Positions 39,434 to 48,855 of a stretch of DNA of 64,000 nt are shown in pieces (position 1 is the first letter of the stretch; each line of letters begins with the position of its first letter). The DNA is from CAIYZT01 sp947461435. GTDB taxonomy: Bacteria; Pseudomonadota; Alphaproteobacteria; Rhodobacterales; Rhodobacteraceae. Both the position numbers and the translations under genes were made by a program. The stretch lies in NCBI GenBank assembly GCA_965284435.1, contig OZ260083.1:1240001-1304000 (forward strand). Direction: 5' to 3'. The notes beneath the pieces are model-generated. The model was not told the DNA's origin, did no database searches, and worked only from the letters and a program-made list of their open reading frames with translations.

Positions 39434-40007
39434 TCCCTTGCCCTATGGGGTGATCCTTGCCGGGGGCGAGGGTCGCCGCATGGGCGGGCAGGACAAGGCC
39501 TTTATTCCCTTTGCCGGACAACCCCTTATCGTCCATGCGATGGCCCGTCTGGCCCCCCAAGTGGCCGCTCTGGCGATTTCTGCGCAGGGCGACGCGACCC
39601 GATTTTCCCGGTTTGATCTGCCGGTATTGCCCGATCCGGTCGCGGGGCGACAAGGCCCCTTGGCGGGGATCCTTGCCGCAATGATCTGGGCCGGGCACCA
39701 CGGCGCCCGCCATGTGGTCTGCGTGCCGGTCGATGGCCCCTTTCTGCCCGTCGATCTGGCCCGCCGCCTTGGCTGCGCCGCCGTGCCCCGGTTGGCGATC
39801 TGCGCTGACCGCCAGCATCCGACCTTTGGCGTCTGGCCCAGTGATCTGGCCCAACCCTTGCATGATTTTCTGGCCACTGGCGCCGTGCCTCGCTTGCGGG
39901 ATTTCGCGGCAGCGGTGCGGGCGGAATGGGTAGATATCCCCGTGCCTGAGGCGTTTGAAAACCTCAATTCGCCCGAAGATCTGGCCCGTGCCGAGCGTCG
40001 CCAATGA
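39411..40007 (+). CDS. mobA: Molybdenum cofactor guanylyltransferase
   Basis: Adds GMP to molybdopterin to give the bis-MGD form used by DMSO-reductase-family enzymes. The 198-residue protein has the nucleotide-binding LAGGEGRRMGGQDKAFIPFA, ATRFSRFDLPVLPDP, the metal-binding aspartate in VCVPVDGPFLP, and the short C-terminal end PEDLARAERRQ. The start is the ATG at 39411, overlapping the lipoprotein gene end by 23 bp; it gives the normal N terminus. Its stop overlaps the GNAT gene by 4 bp. No other moa/moe genes are nearby. Confidence 0.92.
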   Translation: MGNPAASDPLPYGVILAGGEGRRMGGQDKAFIPFAGQPLIVHAMARLAPQVAALAISAQGDATRFSRFDLPVLPDPVAGRQGPLAGILAAMIWAGHHGARHVVCVPVDGPFLPVDLARRLGCAAVPRLAICADRQHPTFGVWPSDLAQPLHDFLATGAVPRLRDFAAAVRAEWVDIPVPEAFENLNSPEDLARAERRQ

Positions 40008-40606
40008 CCCAAGGCATTCGCCTTCAGCGCGGCCTTCCCAGCGCCCTGCGGGCCGATGCGGCCCGTCTGTATTGGCAGGCCTTTGGCGGCAAACTGGGCG
40101 CTGTCATGGGCCCCGACCATCTGGCGTTTGCTTTTCTGGACCGCGCCATCAGCGCCCACCATGTCATCATCGCGCTGGATCCGGCGGGCCATCTGTTGGG
40201 CATGGGCGGTTTCAAAACCCCCGCAGGCAGTTTCGCGGGCGGCGTGCCGGGCGATCTGCGCGCCACCTACGGGTTTGTTGGGTCCCTGTGGCGCGAATGG
40301 CTGCTGCGCCTGTTGTCCAACGAGGTGGACAATGACCGTTTCCTGATTGACGGCATCTGCGTGCAGGCCGGGCAGCGCGGGCAGGGCATCGGCAGCCTTT
40401 TGTTGGATGCGCTGTGCGACGAGGCGATAACACGCGGCTATGCCTATATTCGGCTGGATGTGATCAACACAAACTGGCGCGCGCGGTCCTTGTACGAAAG
40501 ACGCGGATTTGTGGCCGTGAAATCCGAACCCATCGGCTGGTTGCGCTATGTCTTTGGCTTCACGTCGTCAACGACGATGGTCAAGTTTCTCTCTCGGGCC
40601 GACTAG
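40004..40606 (+). CDS. GNAT family N-acetyltransferase
   Basis: A 200-residue acetyl-CoA-dependent N-acetyltransferase. The acetyl-CoA-binding motif A is ICVQAGQRGQGIGSLLLDAL near residue 122, followed by the beta-5/alpha-4 region YIRLDVINTNWRARSLYERRGF. The N-terminal half (RADAARLYWQAFGGKLG) resembles the GNAT entry helix. It is coupled to mobA (ATGA) and converges with the next gene, sharing a CTAG. The acetylated substrate is unknown. Confidence 0.9.
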   Translation: MTQGIRLQRGLPSALRADAARLYWQAFGGKLGAVMGPDHLAFAFLDRAISAHHVIIALDPAGHLLGMGGFKTPAGSFAGGVPGDLRATYGFVGSLWREWLLRLLSNEVDNDRFLIDGICVQAGQRGQGIGSLLLDALCDEAITRGYAYIRLDVINTNWRARSLYERRGFVAVKSEPIGWLRYVFGFTSSTTMVKFLSRAD

Positions 40607-41616
40607 TCAAAAATACCCATCACCCGGCCAAAGATCATAAAGGCCCGCGCGGTGCGTGTATCGGCCAGATCGGCCAATTCGGCATCGGTCGCGTTCTTCT
40701 CAAACGCCGAGGTGGCGCGGTCAAAGCTGCGCAGAAAATGCAGCGCCGCATCGCGAAACACCTCGTCTTCGCGCATCCGCGCCGCCGTCAGCGCCAATGA
40801 GGATCTGTCCCGAATGCCGCCCAGGGCCGCCACCGCGCGGCCCCGCTCGCCCGCGGCAAAACGCCGCCACATGTCAGGATGGGCGCGTTCCGGCGTCAGG
40901 TCATCCATATAGATGCCCTCTTGGCTCAGCAGCGTCAGCACATCCTGCGCCGCGCGGATCAGCTTTGCAACGTCGCGGTCTTCCAGCGCCAACCGAAGCG
41001 CTCTAAACCCTTCCTTGTCGTCCGGACTTTCGGGAAACTGCAAGGCGCGAATGAAATCTGTCACCGACAGGGGCGCGCGCATCGCATCGGCCGGGGTGCC
41101 CAGCGCCAAGGTCGGTTGTTCGGCCTGCACCTCTGGCAATGGCGTGGCCAGTGCCGCCTTTCGATCCGCCGAAGGCTGGGTCAAGGTGCCATCCCTGCGT
41201 GAGGCAAAGCGCGCCAAGGTGTTTTCGGCCTGCCGCGTCGATTGCGCGATCTCGTCCAGACGCCGCTCCATCGACGGTTTCATGGCCTCGCTGCTGGTCT
41301 GATTGGCCAAAAACGCTTGCCGCATCGCCTCGACCGAGGCGTGCAACCGCTGCGCTTCAAGGCGCAGCCCCCGCACCGACCGCATCGTGATCGCCGCCGT
41401 CCAGATCAAGACAAGCGGCAGGAACACCACCAGCAAACTCAGCACCAACCCCAAAGACGGCGCTTCAGCTTTGCCTGACCAGAAATAGGCAATGATGGCG
41501 ACGATCCAGATCGCAGACAGAATCCCTGCCACGACATCTACTGGCAATAGTCCCCCGCTCTGTCCCGGCCGCGTGTTCGGGCCAGATTGAAAAAGAGGGT
41601 CGGTGCCGTCTTGCAT
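40603..41616 (-). CDS. Conserved hypothetical membrane protein
   Basis: A 337-residue protein with two transmembrane helices near the N terminus (VVAGILSAIWIVAIIAYFW and LGLVLSLLVVFLPLVLIWTA), then a helical, charged region (RRLDEIAQSTRQAENTLARF) and a larger soluble C-terminal domain with DFIRALQFPESPDDKEGFRAL and RFAAGERGRAVAALGGI. I do not recognise a named family. Similar proteins occur in Rhodobacterales beside greA. It has a 4-bp convergent overlap with the GNAT gene and begins 14 bp after greA on the same strand, probably one operon. Confidence 0.78.
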   Translation of the reverse strand: MQDGTDPLFQSGPNTRPGQSGGLLPVDVVAGILSAIWIVAIIAYFWSGKAEAPSLGLVLSLLVVFLPLVLIWTAAITMRSVRGLRLEAQRLHASVEAMRQAFLANQTSSEAMKPSMERRLDEIAQSTRQAENTLARFASRRDGTLTQPSADRKAALATPLPEVQAEQPTLALGTPADAMRAPLSVTDFIRALQFPESPDDKEGFRALRLALEDRDVAKLIRAAQDVLTLLSQEGIYMDDLTPERAHPDMWRRFAAGERGRAVAALGGIRDRSSLALTAARMREDEVFRDAALHFLRSFDRATSAFEKNATDAELADLADTRTARAFMIFGRVMGIFD

Positions 41617-41630
41617 GCGCTTTGGGGCCT

Positions 41631-42101
41631 TCAGATAAATCGGATCGAAAGAATCTCGTAGCTGCGCGTGCCGCCCGGCGTGCGCACCTCAACACTGTCG
41701 CCTTCTTCTTTGCCAATCAGCGCCCGCGCCAAAGGAGAGCGCATGTTCAACAAACCTTTCTCGATATTGGCCTCAACCTCGCCAACGATCTGATAGGTCT
41801 TTTCTTCGTCGTTCCCGACATCGACCAAGGTCACCGTGGCCCCGAATTTGACAGAGCCGGACAGTTTGGTCGGGTCAATCACCTCTGCCAAAGACAAGAT
41901 CGCCTCAAGCTCCTTGATACGGCCCTCGATAAAGCTCTGTTTTTCACGCGCCGAATGATACTCGGCGTTTTCCGACAAATCGCCATGCTCCCGCGCCTCG
42001 GAAATGGCGCGGATGATGGCCGGCCGTTCAACCGACTTCAGATGCTTCAGCTCTTCGTCCAGCCCGGCAAATCCGCCGCGCGTCATCGGAATTTTTTCCA
42101 T
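41631..42101 (-). CDS. greA: Transcription elongation factor GreA
   Basis: Enters the RNA polymerase secondary channel and stimulates cleavage of backtracked RNA. The 156-residue product has the N-terminal coiled coil (GLDEELKHLKSVERPAIIRA, EHGDLSENAEYHSAREKQ with the acidic tip D and E) and the C-terminal FKBP-like domain (GATVTLVDVGNDEEKTYQIV, SPLARALIGKEEGDSVEV). ATG at 42101 is normal for the family; an upstream frame extends 15 bases. It is divergent from ETF-QO by 247 bp. Confidence 0.96.
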   Translation of the reverse strand: MEKIPMTRGGFAGLDEELKHLKSVERPAIIRAISEAREHGDLSENAEYHSAREKQSFIEGRIKELEAILSLAEVIDPTKLSGSVKFGATVTLVDVGNDEEKTYQIVGEVEANIEKGLLNMRSPLARALIGKEEGDSVEVRTPGGTRSYEILSIRFI

Positions 42102-42348
42102 GGTCCCTGCACGCAAATGATAGGGTCACGGCCCGCAAAGACCATGACCCCGAAACGCCTCAATTCCCTCAAATGACCTTACCCGTCCGCGAAATGCAAG
42201 GGGCAATGCCGCGGAAGGGCAGGGCGGGGTCGCGGGCGAGCAAGAAAGTTTCTCTCATGCTGCGATGCGGAAATATGATGGTGCGTCCGTGTTGACCCTG
42301 CGGGTCCATTAAGGCAACAACAACGGGTCAATTCGAAAGGGGAACGAC

Positions 42349-44001
42349 ATGTCGCAACAGATCGTGCGCGAAAGCATGGATTACGATGTGGTGATCGTGG
42401 GCGCAGGGCCATCGGGTCTGGCTGCTGCGATCCGGCTTAAACAGCTGGATTCGAACCTTTCGGTTGTTGTCATGGAAAAAGGATCAGAGGTCGGCGCGCA
42501 TATCCTGTCGGGCGCGGTTCTTGACCCCTCGGGTCTGGATGCGCTTTTGCCCGACTGGCGCAGCATGGGCGCCCCGATCAAGACCAAGGTGCACGAAGAC
42601 AATTTCTATATCCTTGGCCCCGCCGGCCAGATGCGCATTCCGAACTGGCCCATGCCGCCCCTGATGAACAACCACGGTAATTTCATTGTCTCGATGGCCA
42701 ATGTCTGCCGCTGGATGGCCGGCGTCGCAGAAGGCATGGGCGTCGAGATTTTCCCCGGCATGGCCTGCTCGCAATTGGTCTACGGTGATCAAGGCCAGGT
42801 CAGCGGCGTTGTGGCCGGTGAGATGGGCCTTGGCGCCGACGGCGCCCCCGGCCCGAACTATGAACCGGGCATGGAACTGCGCGGCAAATATGTATTCCTG
42901 TCCGAAGGTGTGCGCGGCTCGCTCGCAAAGGAAGTGATTGCCAAATACGATCTGTCGGCGGGAAAGGATCCGCAAAAGTTCGGCTTGGGGATGAAAGAGA
43001 TCTGGGAGATTGACCCCGCAAAACATCACGAAGGCCGCGTAACCCATACGATGGGCTGGCCCTTGGGCAGCAATGCCGGCGGCGGATCGTTTATCTACCA
43101 CCTTGAAAAAAATCAGGTTTATGTCGGATTTGTGGTTCACCTGAACTACCAAAATCCCCATCTTTATCCCTACATGGAATTTCAACGCTTCAAACATCAC
43201 CCGATGGTGGCCGACCTGCTGAAGGGCGGCAAACGCGTGGCCTATGGGGCACGGGCGATTTCCGAAGGCGGCTGGCAGTCGATTCCGAAAATGGTTGCGC
43301 CGGGCGTCGCGCTCTTGGGCTGCACGGCAGGGCTGGTCAACGTGCCGCGCATTAAGGGCAACCACAATGCTATGCTGTCGGGCAAGGCCGCGGCCGAGGC
43401 CGCCTTTGCCGCCATCGGCGCGGGCCGGTCAGGCGACGAATTGGCCGAGTATGAGGTCGAGGTTCGCGGCGGCGCGATTGGCCGCGATCTGAAGAAGGTG
43501 CGCAATGTCAAACCGCTGTGGTCCAAATTCGGGTTGGTCGCTTCCTTGTTTGCGGGCGGCGCCGACATGTGGGCCAACACCTTTGGCCTGACTATTCTGG
43601 GCACCCTCAAACATGGCAAATCAGATGCGCAGGCCACCGGAAAGGCCCGTGATTTTGCGCCCATCGACTATCCCAAACCCGATGGCGTCTTGTCCTTTGA
43701 CCGGCTGACCAATGTGGCCTTCAGCTTCACCAACCATGACGAAGCCCAGCCCGCCCATCTGCGTCTGAAAGACGCCAGCATTCCAATCTCGGTCAACCTG
43801 CCGGACTATGCCGAACCGGCGCAGCGCTATTGCCCCGCCGGCGTCTACGAGGTGATCGCCGAAGCCGGCAAAGAGCCGCGCTTTCAGATCAACTTTCAAA
43901 ACTGCGTGCATTGCAAAACCTGCGACATCAAGGATCCCAGCCAGAACATCACCTGGACAACGCCCATGGGCGGCGGTGGGCCGAACTATCCGAACATGTA
44001 A
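42349..44001 (+). CDS. Electron transfer flavoprotein-ubiquinone oxidoreductase
   Basis: Monotopic inner-membrane flavoprotein that carries electrons from acyl-CoA dehydrogenases through ETF to ubiquinone. The 550-residue protein has the FAD dinucleotide loop VVIVGAGPSGLAAAIRL, GAHILSGAVLDPSGL, YVGFVVHLNYQNPHLYPYM, and at the C terminus the 4Fe-4S cysteines in CPAGVYE and NCVHCKTCDIKDPSQNI, closing with GGGGPNYPNM. AAAGGGGAACGAC precedes the ATG at 42349. The 230-bp leader holds TTGACC at 42294 overlapping a short GACCC/GGGTC inverted repeat, possibly a promoter. Confidence 0.96.
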   Translation: MSQQIVRESMDYDVVIVGAGPSGLAAAIRLKQLDSNLSVVVMEKGSEVGAHILSGAVLDPSGLDALLPDWRSMGAPIKTKVHEDNFYILGPAGQMRIPNWPMPPLMNNHGNFIVSMANVCRWMAGVAEGMGVEIFPGMACSQLVYGDQGQVSGVVAGEMGLGADGAPGPNYEPGMELRGKYVFLSEGVRGSLAKEVIAKYDLSAGKDPQKFGLGMKEIWEIDPAKHHEGRVTHTMGWPLGSNAGGGSFIYHLEKNQVYVGFVVHLNYQNPHLYPYMEFQRFKHHPMVADLLKGGKRVAYGARAISEGGWQSIPKMVAPGVALLGCTAGLVNVPRIKGNHNAMLSGKAAAEAAFAAIGAGRSGDELAEYEVEVRGGAIGRDLKKVRNVKPLWSKFGLVASLFAGGADMWANTFGLTILGTLKHGKSDAQATGKARDFAPIDYPKPDGVLSFDRLTNVAFSFTNHDEAQPAHLRLKDASIPISVNLPDYAEPAQRYCPAGVYEVIAEAGKEPRFQINFQNCVHCKTCDIKDPSQNITWTTPMGGGGPNYPNM

Positions 44002-44119
44002 TCGATCACAGGGAAGTGTCGGCCAAAAGACCGGCAAGTGCAGATTGCGGCCCGCGCCGCATTGCCCTTGTCCGGTGGCCGCACTAGGTTCCGCCCATGC
44101 CCGCTGCCGGAGCGTTTGA

Positions 44120-45844
44120 ATGAACCTTTCCCGACCCGTCCTTTGCCGCCTCTTTGTCACGACCCTTCTAGTTTTTGGCCTGTCATTGCCGGGTTTTGCC
44201 CAAGATGCCCCGGCAAAAGATCCCGCACCCGAACCGCTGATCGACAATGCGGGGTCCTACCTTGCCGCGCGTCTGGCGGCTGCGGACAAGGATTTTGCGG
44301 CGGCGGCCGAATGGTTCGCCAAGGCCTTGGCCTCGGCCCCGCAGGATCCCACGCTGTTGCAAGGCCTGTTGTTGGCGCAGATCTCGCTTGGCAATTTTGA
44401 CGGCGCGGCGACGACCGCAACCACCTTTCTCGCCCAAAGCAGCACCAACAATTCTGTGGCCTTGGTGCTCGTGGCCTCCAAGGCCCAAAACGAAGATTTC
44501 GCGGGCCTTTTGGGCCTGATCGCACAGGGCCAATCCGTGGGCGGCGCGCTTGACGATCTTGTGGCAGGCTGGGCCGAACAGGGCCAAGGCCGCATGACCG
44601 AAGCCTTGGCCCATTTTGATAAGGTCATCGCCACCGCCGGATTCGAAGGTTTGGGGTACTACCAAAAGGCACTGGCGCTGGCCTCTGCCGGCGATCTGGA
44701 AGGTGCCGACGCGATTTTGTCCGGCCCGGCCGCGGGGTCGATCTCCACGTTCCGCCGGGGCCTGACGGCGCATTTGCAGATCCTCAGCCAACTGGAACGC
44801 AACGCGGACGCTCTGAAACTTTTCGATGCCAGTTTCCACGGCGCGCTTGATCCGGATCTGGTGGATCTGCGCCGGCGTCTTGCCGCGGGCGAGCCTCTCG
44901 CCTTTGACGTGGTCTCTGGCGCAAAACAAGGCATAGCAGAGGCTTTGTTCACCTATGCCTCCGCCATCGGCGGCAAAGCCGACGAAGAAGTCACCCTCGC
45001 CTTCGCCCGCGCCGCGCTATATTTGCGGCCCGATCTGACCGACATCAAACTGATGGTCGCCGAACATCTGCGCGGCCTTGGACAGTTTGGCCTTGCGGCC
45101 GATGCCTATGCCCTTATCACGCCCGAAGACCCGGCCTATCACATGGCCGAAATCGGGCGGGCAGATGCGCTAAGTTCGGCAGGCGATACAGACGCCGCGA
45201 TCAGCGTGCTGCAGGATCTGGTCAAGGCGCATGGCGATTTGGTTCAGGTTCAACTGGCCCTTGGCGATATGCTGCGCCGGTCTGAACGCTATGCCGAGGC
45301 GCTCGTGGCCTATGATGCGGGCATCGCCTTGGTGCAAGAGCCCGCCCCTTGGGCTTGGCCCTTCCATTACAATCGCGGCGTTTGTCTTGAACGTCTTGAC
45401 CGCTTCGACGAGGCGGTCCCCAGTTTTCGCAAAGCGCTGGCCTTGGCCCCCAATCAGCCGCAAGTCCTGAACTATCTGGGCTATACTTGGATCGACCGCG
45501 GCGAAAATCTGGATGAAGCCGTCAAGATGATCGAAACCGCCGTGCGCGCGGCCCCCGATCAGGGCTATATCATCGACAGCCTGGCTTGGGCCTATTACCG
45601 TCTGGGCCGTTTTGCCGATGCTCTGGCCCCGATGGAGCGGGCCTCGCTTCTGGAACCCGTCGATCCCGTGGTGACGGACCATCTGGGCGATGTCTATTGG
45701 GTAAACGGCCGCCAATTAGAGGCTCAGTTCCAATGGCGCCGCGCCCTGTCTTTCGAACCGGCAGAAAAAGATGCCGAACGGATCCGCGCCAAATTGGAAA
45801 AGGGGCTGGATTCGGTTCTGGAACAGGAAAAGGCGGCCCAGTAG
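44120..45844 (+). CDS. Tetratricopeptide-repeat protein, exported
   Basis: A 574-residue protein with an N-terminal signal peptide (LFVTTLLVFGLSLPGFA, cleavage before QDAPA) and tandem TPR repeats throughout. Clear examples are AAAEWFAKALASAPQDPTLL, WAEQGQGRMTEALAHFDKV, SERYAEALVAYDAGIAL, LDRFDEAVPSFRKALALAPN and YYRLGRFADALAPMERAS. It is likely a periplasmic scaffolding or secretion-linked protein. It directly precedes ispE with no spacing, the same neighbour order as in many Rhodobacterales genomes. Function is not known. Confidence 0.87.
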   Translation: MNLSRPVLCRLFVTTLLVFGLSLPGFAQDAPAKDPAPEPLIDNAGSYLAARLAAADKDFAAAAEWFAKALASAPQDPTLLQGLLLAQISLGNFDGAATTATTFLAQSSTNNSVALVLVASKAQNEDFAGLLGLIAQGQSVGGALDDLVAGWAEQGQGRMTEALAHFDKVIATAGFEGLGYYQKALALASAGDLEGADAILSGPAAGSISTFRRGLTAHLQILSQLERNADALKLFDASFHGALDPDLVDLRRRLAAGEPLAFDVVSGAKQGIAEALFTYASAIGGKADEEVTLAFARAALYLRPDLTDIKLMVAEHLRGLGQFGLAADAYALITPEDPAYHMAEIGRADALSSAGDTDAAISVLQDLVKAHGDLVQVQLALGDMLRRSERYAEALVAYDAGIALVQEPAPWAWPFHYNRGVCLERLDRFDEAVPSFRKALALAPNQPQVLNYLGYTWIDRGENLDEAVKMIETAVRAAPDQGYIIDSLAWAYYRLGRFADALAPMERASLLEPVDPVVTDHLGDVYWVNGRQLEAQFQWRRALSFEPAEKDAERIRAKLEKGLDSVLEQEKAAQ

Positions 45845-46744
45845 GTGGCACGGTTCCGCGTTTTTGCCCCGGCAAAGATCAATCTCGCGCTGCATGTGGT
45901 CGGCCAGCGCGCGGATGGCTATCATCTGCTTGACACGCTGGTGGGCTTTGCGTCCGTCGGCGACTGGATCACGCTGGATACCGATAAAGACCGCGGCCTG
46001 TCTATTCAGGGCCCCGAGGGGGCCGCGCTGGACCCTGCCGCACCCAATCTGGTGCTGCAAACCGCGATGGAATTCTGGGGCAAGGGCAGGGGGGGGCTGG
46101 GCCTGACGCTGGACAAGCATTTGCCGATCTCCTCGGGCATTGGCGGCGGATCTGCCGATGCAGCGGCCACGTTTCGCGGCCTGCTGTGGCTGATGGAGCA
46201 TTTGGGCAATCCGCTGACCTTGGATATCGAGGTGATGAAGCGCCTGTTGTCCCTTGGCGCCGATGTCCCAATGTGCCTGACCTGCGATCCGGCACGGGTG
46301 CAGGGCATCGGCGAGCGGATCGCGCCCTTGGACGGGCTGGCAAAACTGCCTCTGGTTCTGGTCAATCCGCGGGTGCAGGTGGCCACGCCGACGGTGTTCA
46401 AGGCGCTGACGGAAAAGACCAATCCGGCGATGTCCACCTTGCCGGCCGATTTGGGGGACGCGCAGGCCCTGACCCTTTGGCTGGCCGCTCAGCGCAATGA
46501 TTTGCAGGCGCCCGCCATTGCGCTTGCCCCGGTGATCGGCTCCGTCCTTGATCGGCTCGCGGCCACTTCGGGATGCACGCTGTCGCGGATGTCCGGCTCA
46601 GGCGCGACCTGTTTTGGTATATTCCCCGACGCGGCACAAGCCACTGATGCGGCCGCCCGGATCGCGCAGGACAATCCCGGTTGGTGGGTTCGCGCCGCCG
46701 TGCTGGATGGGCAAGACCGCGCAGCCCCCGAACCGATCAGTTGA
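45845..46744 (+). CDS. ispE: 4-diphosphocytidyl-2-C-methyl-D-erythritol kinase
   Basis: Phosphorylates CDP-methylerythritol in the non-mevalonate route to isoprenoids. The 299-residue GHMP kinase has the N-terminal RFRVFAPAKINLALHVVGQR, the ATP loop LPISSGIGGGSADAAATFRG, the substrate part LGADVPMCL, and the C-terminal motif CTLSRMSGSGATCFGIF. The start is GTG at 45845, immediately after the TPR stop; no ATG fits. It converges with the polyprenyl synthase gene with an 8-bp overlap; both act in isoprenoid metabolism. Confidence 0.96.
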   Translation: MARFRVFAPAKINLALHVVGQRADGYHLLDTLVGFASVGDWITLDTDKDRGLSIQGPEGAALDPAAPNLVLQTAMEFWGKGRGGLGLTLDKHLPISSGIGGGSADAAATFRGLLWLMEHLGNPLTLDIEVMKRLLSLGADVPMCLTCDPARVQGIGERIAPLDGLAKLPLVLVNPRVQVATPTVFKALTEKTNPAMSTLPADLGDAQALTLWLAAQRNDLQAPAIALAPVIGSVLDRLAATSGCTLSRMSGSGATCFGIFPDAAQATDAAARIAQDNPGWWVRAAVLDGQDRAAPEPIS

Positions 46745-47738
46745 TCCGCGACACCACGTAATCGGCCATATCCGCCAGACATTGCCGCATCGGGCTGTCG
46801 GGCAAAGACAACAAGGCCGCGCGCGCCTTGGCGGCATGGGCCAACGCATCGGCGCGTGCAGCCTCCAGCGCGCCATGCTTTTTCAACAGGGCCATGGCCT
46901 CGGCCAAATCCCCATCGGCCTGCTGACCCTTCTCGATCACACGCACCCAAAAGGCACGCTCGGCCGCGTCCGCCTGCGCCACCGCCTTGATCACCGGCAG
47001 CGTCATCTTGCGTTCACGGAAATCATCGCCGGTGTTCTTGCCGATATCCTGCGCCGCGCCTTCATAATCCAGCAAGTCATCGGCCATCTGAAACGCAATG
47101 CCCAAATCATCGCCATAGGTGAACAGCGCGCGCACGTGTTCCTCTGGCGCGCCGGCAATCACCGCCCCCGCCTCGGTCGCGGCGGAAAACAGGGCTGCGG
47201 TTTTGCCCCGCACCACCTGCAAGTAAATCTCTTCGTCCGTCTTCAGATCCTGCGCCGCGGTCAGCTGCAAAACCTCGCCCTCGGCAATTGTCGCGGCCGC
47301 ATTCGACAGAATATCAAGAACGCGAAGATTGCCGGTTTCCACCATCAACTGAAAGCTGCGGGCAAACAGATAATCGCCCACCAGCACGGATGATTTGTTG
47401 TCCCAAAGCAAATTCGCGGTCGGCCGACCCCGCCGCTTGGCGCTTTCGTCAACCACGTCATCATGCAAAAGCGTGGCGGTATGAATGAATTCCACCGTCG
47501 CCGCGAGATGAATGTGAAACGGGCCGGTGTATCCACACAGGCGCGCCGCTGCCAAGGTCAGCATCGGGCGCAACCGCTTGCCGCCCGCTTCCACCAGATG
47601 CGCGGTCACCTCGGGAATCCGCGGGGCGTGCCTTGAGGCCATGCGTGCCCGAATAAGAAGGTTCACAGCCTCCATCTCGGCTGACAACAGGTCAGCCAAG
47701 CGATCTTGCGGCTTGCGCAACGCTTCGTCCAAGCTCAT
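46737..47738 (-). CDS. Polyprenyl diphosphate synthase (octaprenyl/decaprenyl type)
   Basis: Chain-lengthening synthase for the ubiquinone side chain. The protein has both aspartate-rich motifs: FARM as LLHDDVVDESAKRRGRP and SARM as QMADDLLDYEGAAQDIGKN; also GGKRLRPMLTLAAARLCGY at the substrate site. Length of 333 residues from the ATG at 47738 suits the long-chain trans synthases; starts at 47753 or 47771 are also possible because GAAGGA and GGGGGAGG precede them. It is divergent from the DUF2007 gene. C-number cannot be determined here. Confidence 0.9.
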   Translation of the reverse strand: MSLDEALRKPQDRLADLLSAEMEAVNLLIRARMASRHAPRIPEVTAHLVEAGGKRLRPMLTLAAARLCGYTGPFHIHLAATVEFIHTATLLHDDVVDESAKRRGRPTANLLWDNKSSVLVGDYLFARSFQLMVETGNLRVLDILSNAAATIAEGEVLQLTAAQDLKTDEEIYLQVVRGKTAALFSAATEAGAVIAGAPEEHVRALFTYGDDLGIAFQMADDLLDYEGAAQDIGKNTGDDFRERKMTLPVIKAVAQADAAERAFWVRVIEKGQQADGDLAEAMALLKKHGALEAARADALAHAAKARAALLSLPDSPMRQCLADMADYVVSRIN

Positions 47739-47799
47739 CCCCAGTCCTTCCATCGCCTCCCCCCTCGACATGGCCGGGGCTTGGCGCGTAAATCATTCC

Positions 47800-48009
47800 A
47801 TGAAGCTTTTGATCCAGACGACAGACCCGGCCAAAATGGCCTTTGCTCAGGCCCTGCTTCAGGGTGAGGGTATAGCTTCGTTCGAACTGGACGTCCACAC
47901 AAGCATCCTTGAAGGGGGCCTTGGCATATTGCCGCGGCGATTGATGGTCGCGGACCGCGATCATTGGCGCGCGGTCATTGTGATGCGCGACAATGACGTG
48001 ATGGGATGA
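47800..48009 (+). CDS. DUF2007 domain protein
   Basis: A 69-residue protein: MKLLIQTTDPAKMAFAQAL, then the hydrophobic strand GIASFELDVHTSIL and PRRLMVADRDHWRAVIVM. The DUF2007 fold is a small PII-like or ferredoxin-like unit with no known role, often found as a signal-transducing-like single domain. It starts at 47800, within the divergent gap, and is linked to the methyltransferase gene by an ATGA overlap. Confidence 0.83.
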   Translation: MKLLIQTTDPAKMAFAQALLQGEGIASFELDVHTSILEGGLGILPRRLMVADRDHWRAVIVMRDNDVMG

Positions 48010-48758
48010 CCGAAAATCTGACGCATGACGCCTTTTTATGCGGCAAGTTGCATCTGTGGCAGCCAGCCAAAGGGTACCGCGCCGCCACCGATCCGGTGCT
48101 TTTGGCCGCGGCCTGCCCGGCGGTGCCGGGGCAATCCGTGCTGGATCTGGGCTGCGGGGTGGGGGCGGCCGCGCTGTGCCTTGGGGCGCGCGTGCCCGGA
48201 TTGCGGCTAACGGGGCTTGAACTTCAACCCCAGTATGCCGATCTGGCCCGGCGCAATGGCGCGCAGAACGGGCAGGATTTTGCGGTGGAATGCGGCGATC
48301 TGTCCACCATGCCCCCAATCTTGCGCCGCGACTTTGACCATGTCATCGCGAACCCGCCCTATTACCCCAAGGGCGGCACGCCCTCGCCTGATTCGGGCAA
48401 GGCCACTGCCCTTCTGATCGGCACGCCCTTGGCCGACTGGGTCGCGGCCTCTGCCCGGCGGCTTGCGCCCGGCGGTTGGCTGACCATGATCTTCGGTGCG
48501 GACGGCTTACCGCAGGTGCTGGGCGCGCTTGCGCCGAAACTGGGCTCTGCGATCGTGCTGCCGCTTGCCCCGCGCGAAGGCCGCCCGGCCCTGCGCGTCA
48601 TCCTGCGCGCCCGCAAGGGCGGGCGGGCCGCGTTTCGGCTGTTGTCGCCGCTGATCATCCACAAAGGCTCCGCCCATGACGGCGACCGCGAAAGTTATAC
48701 GCCCCGCGCCGATGAAATTTTGCGCGGCGGCGCGGCACTCGACGCTGAATTTCGCTGA
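48006..48758 (+). CDS. tRNA1(Val) N6-adenine methyltransferase-like protein
   Basis: SAM-dependent methyltransferase of 250 residues. Motif I is SVLDLGCGVGAAALCLGAR, the adenine-N6 motif is NPPYYPKGG near residue 118, and the substrate region at the start is LTHDAFLCGKLHLWQPAKGYRAATDPVLL, resembling TrmN6/YfiC which methylates A37 of tRNA1(Val). The C terminus ends with RADEILRGGAALDAEF. It is cotranslated with DUF2007. The tRNA assignment is by family resemblance and not proven. Confidence 0.85.
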   Translation: MTENLTHDAFLCGKLHLWQPAKGYRAATDPVLLAAACPAVPGQSVLDLGCGVGAAALCLGARVPGLRLTGLELQPQYADLARRNGAQNGQDFAVECGDLSTMPPILRRDFDHVIANPPYYPKGGTPSPDSGKATALLIGTPLADWVAASARRLAPGGWLTMIFGADGLPQVLGALAPKLGSAIVLPLAPREGRPALRVILRARKGGRAAFRLLSPLIIHKGSAHDGDRESYTPRADEILRGGAALDAEFR

Positions 48759-48855
48759 CAGCGGCAAATCGTGTAAATTCGATGTGAAGATTTGATGACA
48801 TGACATCAAATCTGTGGTGCACTCAGCGGGCGGATCAACCAAAGGGAGACCTTGA

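Noticed and set aside
42440..42460. tRNA T-arm-like sequence (reverse complement GGTTCGAATCC)
   Set aside because: It lies in-frame within the ETF-QO coding sequence, and no acceptor or anticodon stems are present around it.
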